DNA of 11,630 nucleotides from JBLHHI01 sp047614125 (GCA_047614125.1 JBLHHI010000104.1:1-11630); one strand, 5' to 3'. Counted from the stretch's first letter, positions 1-7,178 are shown. The notes: a model not told the origin generated them from the sequence alone. A program made the numbers and translations.

Positions 1-1792
1 GAATTCGTTTTGTGTAATCCTCCATCTTAACGTGATAGCGGGCATGAAGTTCTTCTTTCGATAAAACACCCAATGAGGTCATTGTATCGATGGTTAACTT
101 ACTTGTAAACGCTTTTAAGGCAGTAGGTGTGTCTTTAAAATTATTTAATCCACGCTTTGCAGCCTCAACAACCCACTCGTCGCTGTATCCATTTCCTTCA
201 AATAGGATGCGTTTGGATTTCTTTAAATAGGATTTAAGAACGCTTAAAATTGCGTCGTTCTTCTTCATTTTTCCTCCTTTAATCAAGGCATCAACATCCG
301 CTTTAAAAGCAATGAGTTGGCTTGCCATTGCAGAGTTTAATACGGTCATAGACGAGGAACAATTTTTTGAAGACCCCACAGCACGAAGTTCAAACTTGTT
401 TCCGGTAAATGCAAAAGGGGAGGTTCTGTTTCGATCGGTATTGTCGACTAGTATTTCTGGAATTTGCGCAATGGAAATTATTTTTTCTCCATTGGATTTT
501 GCTCCTTTTTTGTTGTTTTCAATATTGTTTAATATTTCCGTCAACGTGCTTCCAATAAAGATGGAAATAATTGCTGGAGGTGCTTCGTTGGCTCCCAAAC
601 GATGATCGTTGGCAGCACTGGCAATACTGGCTCTGATTAAATCGGCGTGGTCGTGAACGGCCTTAATGGTGTTGATGAAAAAGGTCAAAAAGCTCAAACT
701 TGATTCCGGGTTATTTCCCGGTGAAAGTAAGTTGATGCCTGTATTTGTAACCAACGACCAGTTGTTGTGTTTGCCGCTTCCGTTTACTCCTGCAAAAGGC
801 TTTTCGTGAAACAGTACCTTAAAACCATGGCGGTTTGCAACTTCGTCCATCACATCCATTAGAAGTTGATTGTGGTCTACGGCCAAGTTTATTTCTTCAA
901 ACTGTGGTGCACATTCATATTGACCAGGCGCAACTTCGTTGTGCCGTGTTCTCAGTGGAATGCCCAACTTAAGTGCTTCATTTTCAAAGTCAACCATGTA
1001 GTTAAAAACCCGATCCGAAATGGAACCAAAGTAGTGATCTTCCATTTGTTGGTTTTTGGCCGCAGAATAACCGAAAAGGGTTCTTCCACACATAACCAAA
1101 TCGGGTCGCTGATTGTAAAGCGCCTTATCGATGAGGAAGTATTCTTGTTCAATGCCCAACGAACCTTTTACCTTTCGAACATCGCCATAGAAGTATTTGC
1201 AAACATCGGTTGCGGCAGTATCTAGAGCCGCCAATGATTTCAATAAAGGGGCTTTGTAATCAAGAGCTTCGCCGTTGTACGAAACGAATATGGTGGGAAT
1301 ACACAAGGTTTTACCACTTGTATTCTCGTATATAAATGCTGGAGAAGATGGATCCCAAGCCGTATAGCCACGCGCTTCAAAGGTGTTTCTTAAACCTCCA
1401 CTCGGCAAGCTCGACGCATCCGGCTCTTGCTGAACTAAGGCATCACCACTAAACTTAGAAACCGCCCGTCCATCTTGAGGCTCAAAAAAGGAATCGTGCT
1501 TTTCTGCTGTAGAGCCTGTGAGCGGTTGGAACCAATGCGTGTAATGCGTTACCCCTTTTTCCATGGCCCACGATTTCATGCCCATAGCTACCTGAGACGC
1601 AGTTTCTCGTGTAATTTTAGTGCGATTGTTTATCGCATTGTTTACCGCTTTTAGGGCTTCTTTTTCCAAGTACTTCACCATAGCTTCGTCGTTAAAAACG
1701 TTGCTGGAGTACAAATCTTGAATGGATTGAAAGTGATTGGAAACCTTAACAGGCTTCCGAGATTGAACAATTTCTAGTGCTTTACGTCTCAT
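1..1792 (-). CDS. glnN: Type III glutamine synthetase (GSIII), C-terminus cut by window edge
   Basis: Glutamine synthetase makes glutamine from glutamate, ammonia and ATP in the cytoplasm; GSIII is the common form in Bacteroidota. I translated this frame by hand from the ATG at 1792. It stays open for 597 codons to the left edge. Visible GS landmarks are EQEYFLID (about residues 215-222), NEVAPGQYECAP (from 285), NGSGKHNNW (from 337) and NRTSPFAFTGNKFELR (from 455). These match the metal, glutamate and ATP site motifs as they appear in GSIII rather than in the shorter GSI or GSII. GSIII proteins are usually about 720-730 aa, so roughly 130 C-terminal residues lie outside the window. The gene follows prfA on the same strand with a 118-bp gap containing its own candidate -7 box, so it is probably transcribed separately. 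The family assignment is firm; ammonium regulation is expected but not visible here. Confidence 0.96.
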   Translation of the reverse strand, partial: MRRKALEIVQSRKPVKVSNHFQSIQDLYSSNVFNDEAMVKYLEKEALKAVNNAINNRTKITRETASQVAMGMKSWAMEKGVTHYTHWFQPLTGSTAEKHDSFFEPQDGRAVSKFSGDALVQQEPDASSLPSGGLRNTFEARGYTAWDPSSPAFIYENTSGKTLCIPTIFVSYNGEALDYKAPLLKSLAALDTAATDVCKYFYGDVRKVKGSLGIEQEYFLIDKALYNQRPDLVMCGRTLFGYSAAKNQQMEDHYFGSISDRVFNYMVDFENEALKLGIPLRTRHNEVAPGQYECAPQFEEINLAVDHNQLLMDVMDEVANRHGFKVLFHEKPFAGVNGSGKHNNWSLVTNTGINLLSPGNNPESSLSFLTFFINTIKAVHDHADLIRASIASAANDHRLGANEAPPAIISIFIGSTLTEILNNIENNKKGAKSNGEKIISIAQIPEILVDNTDRNRTSPFAFTGNKFELRAVGSSKNCSSSMTVLNSAMASQLIAFKADVDALIKGGKMKKNDAILSVLKSYLKKSKRILFEGNGYSDEWVVEAAKRGLNNFKDTPTALKAFTSKLTIDTMTSLGVLSKEELHARYHVKMEDYTKRI

Positions 1793-1843
1793 TTATTAAA
1801 TGAATTACCGCGGTGGTTTTGAGTGAAAGAGAATATATTTCGA

Positions 1844-1851
1844 CAAAGATA
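1844..1851 (-). promoter_or_regulatory. Candidate Bacteroidota -7 box for glnN
   Basis: The minus strand reads TATCTTTG, an exact match to the Bacteroidota -7 consensus TAnnTTTG. It would place transcription start near 1838 and leave a leader of about 46 nt. No TTTG is present at the usual 17-23 nt upstream, so only half of the promoter is supported. Confidence 0.45.
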
Positions 1852-1910
1852 ATTTTGGAAGAATTGTAGGCGGAGGTAATTTGCTTTTTGTCTGAACAAA
1901 TTATAAACAG

Positions 1911-2987
1911 TTATGCCTCAATTCCACCGGCCTTTAATTTCTCAGTATTCTCGGCCATTTGGAGTTGATCTATAAACTCCTGAATTTGACCATTTAACAC
2001 ATCAGATAAGTTGTAAAGTGTGAGTCCAATGCGATGATCGGTAACTCTGCTCTGTGGAAAATTATAGGTTCGTATTTTTGCAGATCGGTCTCCAGTAGAA
2101 ACCAAAGATTTACGCTCAGCAGCAATTTTGCTGTTGTGCTCTGCTAATTCTTTTTCGTACAACCTCGACCGCAGTACGGTTAAGGCCTTATCGTAGTTTT
2201 GATGTTGCGACCTACCATCCTGGCATTCAACTACAATGCCAGTCGGAATGTGGGTTAAACGAATGGCCGACTCCGTTTTGTTTACGTGCTGTCCACCCGC
2301 ACCAGAGGCTCTAAATGTATCTCTACGAACATCGCCCATATCCAATTTAACATCCACCTCATCTGCTTCTGGAAGCACTGCTACTGTGGCTGCCGAAGTA
2401 TGAACGCGACCTTGCGTTTCGGTATCCGGAACTCGCTGAACTCGATGAACCCCACTTTCAAACTTCAAGATGCCGTACACGCTTTTACCCGATACTTCAA
2501 ATACCACTTTGTTAAATCCTCCAGCGCTTCCTTCATTCGTGTCTACAAGTTCCACCTTCCAGCCCATATCAGAACAATACTTCTGATACATCTTAAACAA
2601 ATCGCCGGCAAACAAGCTGGCTTCATCGCCACCTGTGCCCGAGCGAATCTCTACAATGGCGTTTTTATTGTCGTCTGGATCTTTTGGGATGAGTAGAAAT
2701 TTAACTCGATCTTCGAGTGGTCCTTGGAGGTTAGAAAGTTCATCAATCTCCATTTTTGCCATCTCCTTAAGCTCGTCGTCTTTGGTTGTTTTTTGGATTT
2801 CCTTGGCACCACGTAAGTCGGTAAGCAACTTTTTATACTGATGATAAACCTCTACCAGTTCTTTTAAATCCCCATATTCAATGTTGAGTTTGTTAAATTT
2901 TTTGATGTTCGATAAAACATCAGGATCACTTAACTGGGTTTCCACTTGTAAAAAGCGATGATATATGGCTTCTAACTTCTCGAGCAT
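1911..2987 (-). CDS. prfA: Peptide chain release factor 1 (RF1)
   Basis: RF1 reads UAA and UAG stop codons in the ribosomal A site and triggers peptide release. Counting from the ATG at 2987 the protein is 358 aa, the normal length. It has an N-terminal helical domain, the stop-codon-reading PxT tripeptide as PDT (187-189, in RVPDTETQGR), and the catalytic GGQ loop (231-233, in GAGGQHVNKTES), whose Gln is normally methylated by PrmC. RF2 would carry SPF instead of PxT, so RF1 is the better call. An in-frame ATG ten codons upstream (3017) is open, but MLEKLEAI at 2987 is the usual N-terminus, and a good promoter lies between the two ATGs, so the upstream one would not be on the transcript. It diverges from the 117-aa gene at 3166. 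Confidence 0.97.
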   Translation of the reverse strand: MLEKLEAIYHRFLQVETQLSDPDVLSNIKKFNKLNIEYGDLKELVEVYHQYKKLLTDLRGAKEIQKTTKDDELKEMAKMEIDELSNLQGPLEDRVKFLLIPKDPDDNKNAIVEIRSGTGGDEASLFAGDLFKMYQKYCSDMGWKVELVDTNEGSAGGFNKVVFEVSGKSVYGILKFESGVHRVQRVPDTETQGRVHTSAATVAVLPEADEVDVKLDMGDVRRDTFRASGAGGQHVNKTESAIRLTHIPTGIVVECQDGRSQHQNYDKALTVLRSRLYEKELAEHNSKIAAERKSLVSTGDRSAKIRTYNFPQSRVTDHRIGLTLYNLSDVLNGQIQEFIDQLQMAENTEKLKAGGIEA

Positions 2988-2998
2988 AATAAAGTGGG

Positions 2999-3028
2999 CA
3001 AATTTAGTGTTTGCCAATCACTTTCAAA
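2999..3028 (-). promoter_or_regulatory. Candidate prfA promoter (-33 TTTG, 18-nt spacer, -7 TAAATTTG)
   Basis: The minus strand has TTTG at 3028-3025, 18 nt of spacer, then TAAATTTG at 3006-2999, an exact TAnnTTTG match with spacing in the known Bacteroidota range. Transcription would begin near 2993-2995, only about 6-8 nt before the ATG at 2987. This argues for that start and for a very short leader. A weaker alternative -7 box, CAGGTTTG, sits at 3032-3025. Confidence 0.55.
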
Positions 3029-3099
3029 CCTGAGTTCCATAATATTCTGCATTTCAAAATATTGATTCAACACAGGTTTCCAGAAGAAGGATTACACTG

Positions 3100-3130
3100 T
3101 TTGCTATGCGAAGGAGATGTTGCATCTTTG
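3100..3130 (+). promoter_or_regulatory. Candidate promoter of the 117-aa gene (-33 TTTG, N19, -7 CATCTTTG)
   Basis: TTTG at 3100-3103 is followed by exactly 19 nt and CATCTTTG at 3123-3130, a 7-of-8 match to TAnnTTTG. The predicted start near 3136 gives a leader of about 30 nt before the GTG at 3166. The prfA and 117-aa promoters lie back to back with about 70 bp between their -33 elements. Confidence 0.5.
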
Positions 3131-3165
3131 CGCTCAATTTTTTATAAATTTAGAACAATCAACTC

Positions 3166-3519
3166 GTGGACATACAACAAAAATGGACCTTTATATTAGG
3201 CAAGCTCGAAGCACAGTTTGCCAAAAAGTTAGATATGAATATGGTGCTGTTGGTCATTGGCATTCGTGAGCTGGGCCTGGTTAAAGACAAGTTTACCAAA
3301 GAGGAAAAAGTTCAGCTCCTCCACATTGCCGTTTGCAGGTTGTTCAGCAAAACAGGTTATTACGAGTTAAAAGGAGTTAATTCGAAAGGATGGCCGCATT
3401 GGGAAAAGATGAAGGATTTGCCCTTTGTTGAAGTTTTTGAACAAGAGAGCCTATTGCGTCAGCACGTGGTAGACTACTTTGAGGAAGAAGAAATTTACGA
3501 AGAGCTTTTACAAGAGTAA
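3166..3519 (+). CDS. Conserved hypothetical protein of Bacteroidota, 117 aa
   Basis: I recall proteins of this type as unnamed conserved proteins of Bacteroidota but cannot give a function. It is small, soluble and apparently helical, with no signal peptide or membrane segment. Visible blocks are MNMVLLVIGIRELG (about 24-37), FTKEEKVQLLHIAVCRLFS (43-61), GYYELKG.NSKGWPHWEKM (64-82) and a very acidic C-terminus with EEEE. The HIAVCRL and GWPHW segments look most conserved-like, but I see no recognisable catalytic motif. The start is GTG (VDIQQKW), with no in-frame ATG nearby upstream. It diverges from prfA behind a good candidate promoter. Its stop lies 2 bp from the stop of the convergent transglycosylase gene, leaving no room for a terminator between them. 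It is real by codon pattern; its role is unknown. Confidence 0.85.
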   Translation: MDIQQKWTFILGKLEAQFAKKLDMNMVLLVIGIRELGLVKDKFTKEEKVQLLHIAVCRLFSKTGYYELKGVNSKGWPHWEKMKDLPFVEVFEQESLLRQHVVDYFEEEEIYEELLQE

Positions 3520-3521
3520 GC

Positions 3522-4472
3522 TTATTCATCCGCCTTAACCGCCAACAACAAAGGCATGGTAAGCAAATAGCTTTTGCCGGCGCCAATGGTTAAATGGTCG
3601 TCATTCAGCCAAGGATTTAGGATTCGAATAATTTTATATGTAGTACCGTGTGCTTTGGCAAATTCGGGCAAACTAATTATGGTAGAATCCACTAACAATT
3701 GATACGAAGGTACGGGATAATAGTAGTCGTTCTTTTCCAACACGAAGCCGTAATCGGCTGATTTTTCGGTTATTAACTTCAATGCGATGATGCGAAAAAC
3801 GTACCGGCTGGTTTCTGAGTTCATTCTTAAGTCAAAATAACTCTCCACCGATTGATTTCGAAGATCGCGCTTTACTCCAGCTAAGCCTCGATTATAAGCT
3901 GCGGCAGCGAGGGTCCAACTGCCCAATTGTTCTTTAGAATGCTTTAAGTATTTACACGCAGCGCGTGTAGCTTTTTCTAAGTGGTAGCGCTCATCAATTT
4001 CTGTAGTAACGTTCAAATCGTACGAAAGCGCAGTTGATTTCATAAACTGCCAAATTCCTTCGGCACCTGATGAAGAAACAGCATCGGCGAGTCCACTCTC
4101 GGCCATTGCCAAATATTTAAAATCGGATGGAACCCCTTCTTCCAACAAAACGCGATCAATCATCGGGAAATAGCGCTTGGTTCTTTTCAACATAAGCATG
4201 GTAGAGCTTTGCCAGTAGGTATTTACCAGTACTTCTTTTTCAAGTCGTTCTTTCACTTCAAAATCAGACAAGGGTACCACCTCATCGCAAAAGGTAACCT
4301 TTGTTGGAATGGGTGGTGTTGTAATTCGATAGTGATCTGAAAACTGTGTTGGATTGGCCAGTGTGACATCTGCAGCCTCGTTCTTAGATGAGTTTGCTTG
4401 AAGCACCATTGCCAAAGCCAAGATTCCGAAAGAAGAAAGGGTTGCAACCCAAATTTTTTGTGATTTGTTCAT
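3522..4472 (-). CDS. MltD-like membrane-bound lytic murein transglycosylase
   Basis: Lytic transglycosylases cut the MurNAc-GlcNAc bond of peptidoglycan, leaving 1,6-anhydro ends, and act in the periplasm. The 316-aa protein starts with a signal or anchor segment (hydrophobic residues about 8-24, no lipobox). It then has an SLT domain: catalytic Glu125 in AMAESGL, GIWQFM (139-144), AAYNRG (191-196) and SRYVFRI (222-228). This motif order is that of the MltD family. The C-terminal ~50 residues (257-307: YQLLVDSTIISLPEFAKAHG...ILNPWL) resemble one diverged LysM-like peptidoglycan-binding unit, whereas longer MltD proteins carry two or more clear LysM repeats. It starts 32 bp after the outer-membrane barrel gene ends, on the same strand, so it is probably the last gene of an hscA-barrel-transglycosylase operon. 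Confidence 0.92.
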   Translation of the reverse strand: MNKSQKIWVATLSSFGILALAMVLQANSSKNEAADVTLANPTQFSDHYRITTPPIPTKVTFCDEVVPLSDFEVKERLEKEVLVNTYWQSSTMLMLKRTKRYFPMIDRVLLEEGVPSDFKYLAMAESGLADAVSSSGAEGIWQFMKSTALSYDLNVTTEIDERYHLEKATRAACKYLKHSKEQLGSWTLAAAAYNRGLAGVKRDLRNQSVESYFDLRMNSETSRYVFRIIALKLITEKSADYGFVLEKNDYYYPVPSYQLLVDSTIISLPEFAKAHGTTYKIIRILNPWLNDDHLTIGAGKSYLLTMPLLLAVKADE

Positions 4473-4504
4473 TTGCTTGAAGAAAGGATAAAAGTGGCGG
4501 GTTG

Positions 4505-5179
4505 TTAAAAATATATTCTAAAATCAACAGCAATGTTCTGAATGGTGCCGTTTTTTCCGGTGGGTGGAAGTATGTTCGGCAAGTTCAATCCATCGTTAAT
4601 ATTCAGCAAACCAAATCGGATGGAAGGTTCAAAGCCTAAGTAATATTTGTCGATGTGATATCCAATAAAAATGGCTAAGTCGTTTTTCTTAAATCCTTGG
4701 TTCTGAACTCGAGCCTTTAAATCCGGATTCACATAAACTTCGGATTGGAGCAGAAAAGAAGGTTCTAGCCCAACCACAATGTGCTTATTGGCTTCGCTTC
4801 CCGAAACGTTGAACATGGCAGCAATGGGCAAGTCTAAATAAGTAAGTTTGATGGCGCTGTATCGTTCTTCGGAAGTAAATCCAAAAGTGGAACCGCGCAG
4901 CGAAGCGTTCAGCTCAGCACGTAGTTGAAAGTTTTTGGTTAAAATTCTGCGATAATGAAGCCCGAGTACGGTGCCCCGTTTAGCTTGCCCGAATTCGAGT
5001 TCGGTGCCAAAAAGTGTTGTTACATTTAAACCCATTTGCAATCCAAGATGCGTTTCTCCTTCGTTGTCTTTAAACTCTTGGGCATGAATTTGCGACGTAG
5101 ACATGAGTAAAAACAAGCCTATAAGTAGGGCTTGAACAAAGTGGACTTTGTTTCCGTTATCGTTAAATAGTTTTACCAC
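4505..5179 (-). CDS. Outer-membrane beta-barrel protein (PorT-like, OMP_b-brl type)
   Basis: This 224-aa protein has an N-terminal signal peptide (hydrophobic VQALLIGLFLLM, cleavage probably near IHAQ, residues 31-34). Alternating-residue beta strands follow, typical of small Bacteroidota barrels annotated 'PorT family' or 'outer membrane beta-barrel'. GLQMGLNVTTLF opens the barrel, LTYLDLPIAAMF is the usual central strand pair, and the last residues end in aromatic Phe (FRIYF), the normal barrel terminus. Ligand and function are not predictable. The start is GTG at 5179, overlapping the end of hscA by 17 bp, which suggests translational coupling. No ATG occurs before the signal peptide. Family-level confidence is high; equivalence to PorT of the type IX secretion system is not claimed. 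Confidence 0.85.
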   Translation of the reverse strand: MVKLFNDNGNKVHFVQALLIGLFLLMSTSQIHAQEFKDNEGETHLGLQMGLNVTTLFGTELEFGQAKRGTVLGLHYRRILTKNFQLRAELNASLRGSTFGFTSEERYSAIKLTYLDLPIAAMFNVSGSEANKHIVVGLEPSFLLQSEVYVNPDLKARVQNQGFKKNDLAIFIGYHIDKYYLGFEPSIRFGLLNINDGLNLPNILPPTGKNGTIQNIAVDFRIYF

Positions 5180-7025
5180 GAAGTGCTTTTTGTATGTTGC
5201 TGTCCATCATTATTTCGGCAAATGGCTTAGTGTAGTCATTCAACGCATCATGTACCAACAAAATTTTATCCTTGTCTTGATTTAAAATAGCCGCTTTCAA
5301 TTCTGTAATACGTTTTTTGGTTTCACTGTTTTCCAGCACCGTTATTTCGTTGCTGTGCAAGTTTAAAAACTTTTCGGAATTTAATACCAAATGTTCTGCT
5401 TCGTTGGTCGCTTCTTTTAAAGACCGATAGGCCATATCTTCTGCTGCGTGCTGCATCGATGCCATTAGCATTTTTTCTACTTCAGCATCCGTAAGCCCGT
5501 ATTGGGGTTGCACTTCGATGCTTTGCTCTACTCCAGAGCGAAGCTCTTTGGCCCGAACCTTTAAGATTCCGTCCGCATCCAACATAAAGGCGATTTCAAT
5601 TTTGGGAAGTCCAGCAGGCATGGAAGGAAGGTTGTTTAACACAAATTCGGAAAGCTTTCTGTTTTCCGAAACCTGGTCACGTTCTCCTTGATAAACCGCA
5701 ATTTTTAAATTTACTTGGCCATCCACAGAGGTGGTATAATTCCGCCCGGCCTTGCATGGAACTTTCGAATTTCTAGGAATTATAACGTCCATAAGTCCGC
5801 CCACCGTTTCAATGCCCAGCGACAGCGGTGTAACATCCAATAAAAGCACGTCGGTTCTATTTCCGGCCAGCACGTCGGCTTCAATTGCAGCGCCCAAAGC
5901 AACCACTTCATCTGGGTTAATCGAATTGTCGATCGTAGATTTTGAAAAAAGCTTGGATACCGAAGCTTGTACCAAAGGAACTTTGGTGGATCCACCAACC
6001 AAAACCACTTCATCTACATCGGCATGAGTGAAGTTTGCATCTTTTAGTGCGTGCTCGCAATGTTGAATGGTTGATTGCACTAAGGCAGCTATGCAGGCTT
6101 CAAACTGATTTCGATTTAAGTGAATGGACTGGGCTCTAAACTGTGAAGTAAATTTTTGCTTAGTGGAAAGTTCAACCTTGGCTTTTTCGGCCAAAAGTCG
6201 CAATTCTTGAAGTTCGGAGGAAGTCAAATCATCCGAATTCATTTTCAAATCCAACAACCAGACATCCATAATGCATCGATCAAAATCGTCGCCACCCAAA
6301 AAGGTGTTGCCATGGGTTGAAAGAACCTCAAATATCCCGTCTTCAATTCGCAGAATGCTAACATCAAAGGTGCCGCCGCCCAAGTCGTAAACTGCAACGT
6401 TTCGGGGTTTTGAACCATCCAAACCCAAGCCATATGATAGGCTGGCAGCCGTAGGTTCATTTACAATACGCAATACATCCAATCCAGCCATTTTGCCTGC
6501 ATTTCTTGTTGCGTTTCGCTGAGCATCGTTAAAGTAGGCCGGTACGGTAATTACGGCCTTTGAGATTTTTTGACCCAGCGCCTTTTCGGCCTTTGTTTTG
6601 AGCGATTTTAAAATTTCTGCAGAAAGTTCAATGGGAGAATAATACGAATCTCCCACTCGAATGCGCACTAAGCTTTCTGCATCTTGTTCATTGTCAATGA
6701 TTTGGTAGCTAAAATAGTCGGCATGCGTTGATAAGTCTTTAAACGACTTGCCCATTAAGCGCTTAACGGAATAGACCGTGCTTTCCGGGTTTTTTACGAG
6801 TTGAATTTTGGCATCATCGCCAACGAGTATCTTATTATCCTGACTAAAATAAAGAATGGAAGGGGTAATAACGGTTCCGTTTTCATCAGCAATAACAACC
6901 GGTTTTTTGGTTGCTTGGTTTACATAAGCCACCAAGCTATTGGTGGTTCCAAGGTCAATTCCAACAATAATTTCTTCTTTAGATTCAACTTTGCCGGTGC
7001 TCAGATTAATGGGTATTCTTGCCAT
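5163..7025 (-). CDS. hscA: Hsp70-type chaperone HscA, Fe-S cluster assembly
   Basis: HscA is the specialised Hsp70 that uses ATP, with HscB, to help move Fe-S clusters off the scaffold protein. The 620-aa product (from ATG 7025) has phosphate-1 motif IDLGTTNS (23-30), AYFND (163-167), NEPTAAS (189-195), phosphate-2 DLGGGTFD (214-221), VGGSTKVP (343-350) and the linker-start DVTPLSLGIET (397-407). A substrate-binding domain and helical lid follow. HscA rather than DnaK is favoured by length, by GIFEVLSTHGNT.LGGDDFD, and by the short C-terminus AEIMMDSNIQKALRGKTI, which lacks DnaK's acidic disordered tail. A TTG nine bases upstream (7034) lies inside the candidate -7 box, so ATG 7025 is preferred. 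No iscU, hscB, fdx or suf gene is visible nearby. Instead, an outer-membrane barrel and a transglycosylase gene follow. Confidence 0.9.
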   Translation of the reverse strand: MARIPINLSTGKVESKEEIIVGIDLGTTNSLVAYVNQATKKPVVIADENGTVITPSILYFSQDNKILVGDDAKIQLVKNPESTVYSVKRLMGKSFKDLSTHADYFSYQIIDNEQDAESLVRIRVGDSYYSPIELSAEILKSLKTKAEKALGQKISKAVITVPAYFNDAQRNATRNAGKMAGLDVLRIVNEPTAASLSYGLGLDGSKPRNVAVYDLGGGTFDVSILRIEDGIFEVLSTHGNTFLGGDDFDRCIMDVWLLDLKMNSDDLTSSELQELRLLAEKAKVELSTKQKFTSQFRAQSIHLNRNQFEACIAALVQSTIQHCEHALKDANFTHADVDEVVLVGGSTKVPLVQASVSKLFSKSTIDNSINPDEVVALGAAIEADVLAGNRTDVLLLDVTPLSLGIETVGGLMDVIIPRNSKVPCKAGRNYTTSVDGQVNLKIAVYQGERDQVSENRKLSEFVLNNLPSMPAGLPKIEIAFMLDADGILKVRAKELRSGVEQSIEVQPQYGLTDAEVEKMLMASMQHAAEDMAYRSLKEATNEAEHLVLNSEKFLNLHSNEITVLENSETKKRITELKAAILNQDKDKILLVHDALNDYTKPFAEIMMDSNIQKALRGKTI

Positions 7026-7031
7026 GAGGCG

Positions 7032-7039
7032 CAAAGGTA
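7032..7039 (-). promoter_or_regulatory. Candidate -7 box for hscA
   Basis: The minus strand reads TACCTTTG, an exact TAnnTTTG match, ending only 6 nt before the ATG at 7025. If used, the mRNA would be leaderless or nearly so. No TTTG lies at the expected -33 distance; that place (about 7058-7062) falls inside the heptamer repeat array. Confidence 0.4.
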
Positions 7040-7044
7040 AGGTT

Positions 7045-7072
7045 GAGTAGTGAGTATCTAGTATGGAGTATC
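7045..7072 (+). repeat. Degenerate heptamer array, four units of about GAGTATC
   Basis: Four back-to-back 7-mers can be read: GAGTAGT, GAGTATC, TAGTATG and GAGTATC. The second and fourth are identical. The array lies just upstream of the hscA -7 box and covers its expected -33 region. Function is unknown; it may simply be a decayed tandem repeat. Confidence 0.6.
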
Positions 7073-7085
7073 AAGATTATTACGC

Positions 7086-7148
7086 AGCGACGGATTGCGT
7101 CCGTGTAGCGACGGACTGCGTCCGTGTAGCGACGGACTGCGTCCGTCG
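7086..7148 (+). repeat. Three tandem 21-bp palindromic repeat units
   Basis: Units lie at 7086-7106, 7107-7127 and 7128-7148. Units 1 and 2 differ by one base, and units 2 and 3 only in their last two bases. Each has the core ACGGACTGCGTCCGT (a T replaces the central C in unit 1), which folds as ACGGAC-TGC-GTCCGT. In unit 3 the stem extends to 8 bp (CGACGGAC/GTCCGTCG). The whole array is flanked by TTACG on the left and CGTAA on the right. There is no spacer between units, so this is not a CRISPR array. Confidence 0.9.
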
Positions 7149-7154
7149 TAAGTT

Positions 7155-7178
7155 GATCCTGAAACAAGTTGAGGATGA
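7155..7178 (+). repeat. Copy of a widespread dispersed palindrome ('VILNLFQD/HPELVSG' type)
   Basis: GATCCTGAAACAAGTT followed by GAGGATGA forms ATCCTGAA-acaag-TTGAGGAT, an 8-bp stem with one mismatch. On the minus strand one frame reads VILNLFQD, a peptide I know as a recurring spurious translation of a dispersed intergenic palindrome in many bacterial genomes; another frame gives a variant of HPELVSGS. It lies directly between the 21-bp array and the hexamer tract. Confidence 0.7.

Noticed and set aside
1..6. GAATTC (EcoRI site) exactly at the window start as a sign of a cloned-insert end
   Set aside because: Possible, but another GAATTC occurs naturally (e.g. around 4990), and a single boundary site proves nothing about biology.
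866..1225. Plus-strand frame of 119 aa inside glnN
   Set aside because: It lies antisense to clear glutamine synthetase motifs and has no recognisable protein features.
1880..1900. Rho-independent terminator after prfA
   Set aside because: TTTGT-TCAG-ACAAA is only a 5-bp AT-rich stem without a U-tract; too weak to call.
2286..2696. Plus-strand frame of 136 aa inside prfA
   Set aside because: It is antisense to the GGQ and PxT regions of RF1, a coding shadow.
1911..2987. Calling the release factor RF2 (prfB), with a programmed frameshift
   Set aside because: The PDT tripeptide is RF1-type, the SPF motif is absent and the frame is continuous.
2988..3017. Ten-residue N-terminal extension of RF1 from ATG 3017
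   Set aside because: The usual N-terminus is MLEKLEAI, and an exact -7 box lies inside the extension.
5163..7025. Calling the Hsp70 gene dnaK
   Set aside because: Length, the GIFEVLSTHGNT region and the short AEIMMDxxIxxALRGK C-terminus without an acidic tail fit HscA better.
7086..7148. CRISPR array
   Set aside because: The 21-bp units are directly adjacent with no spacers, there are only three, and no cas genes are present.
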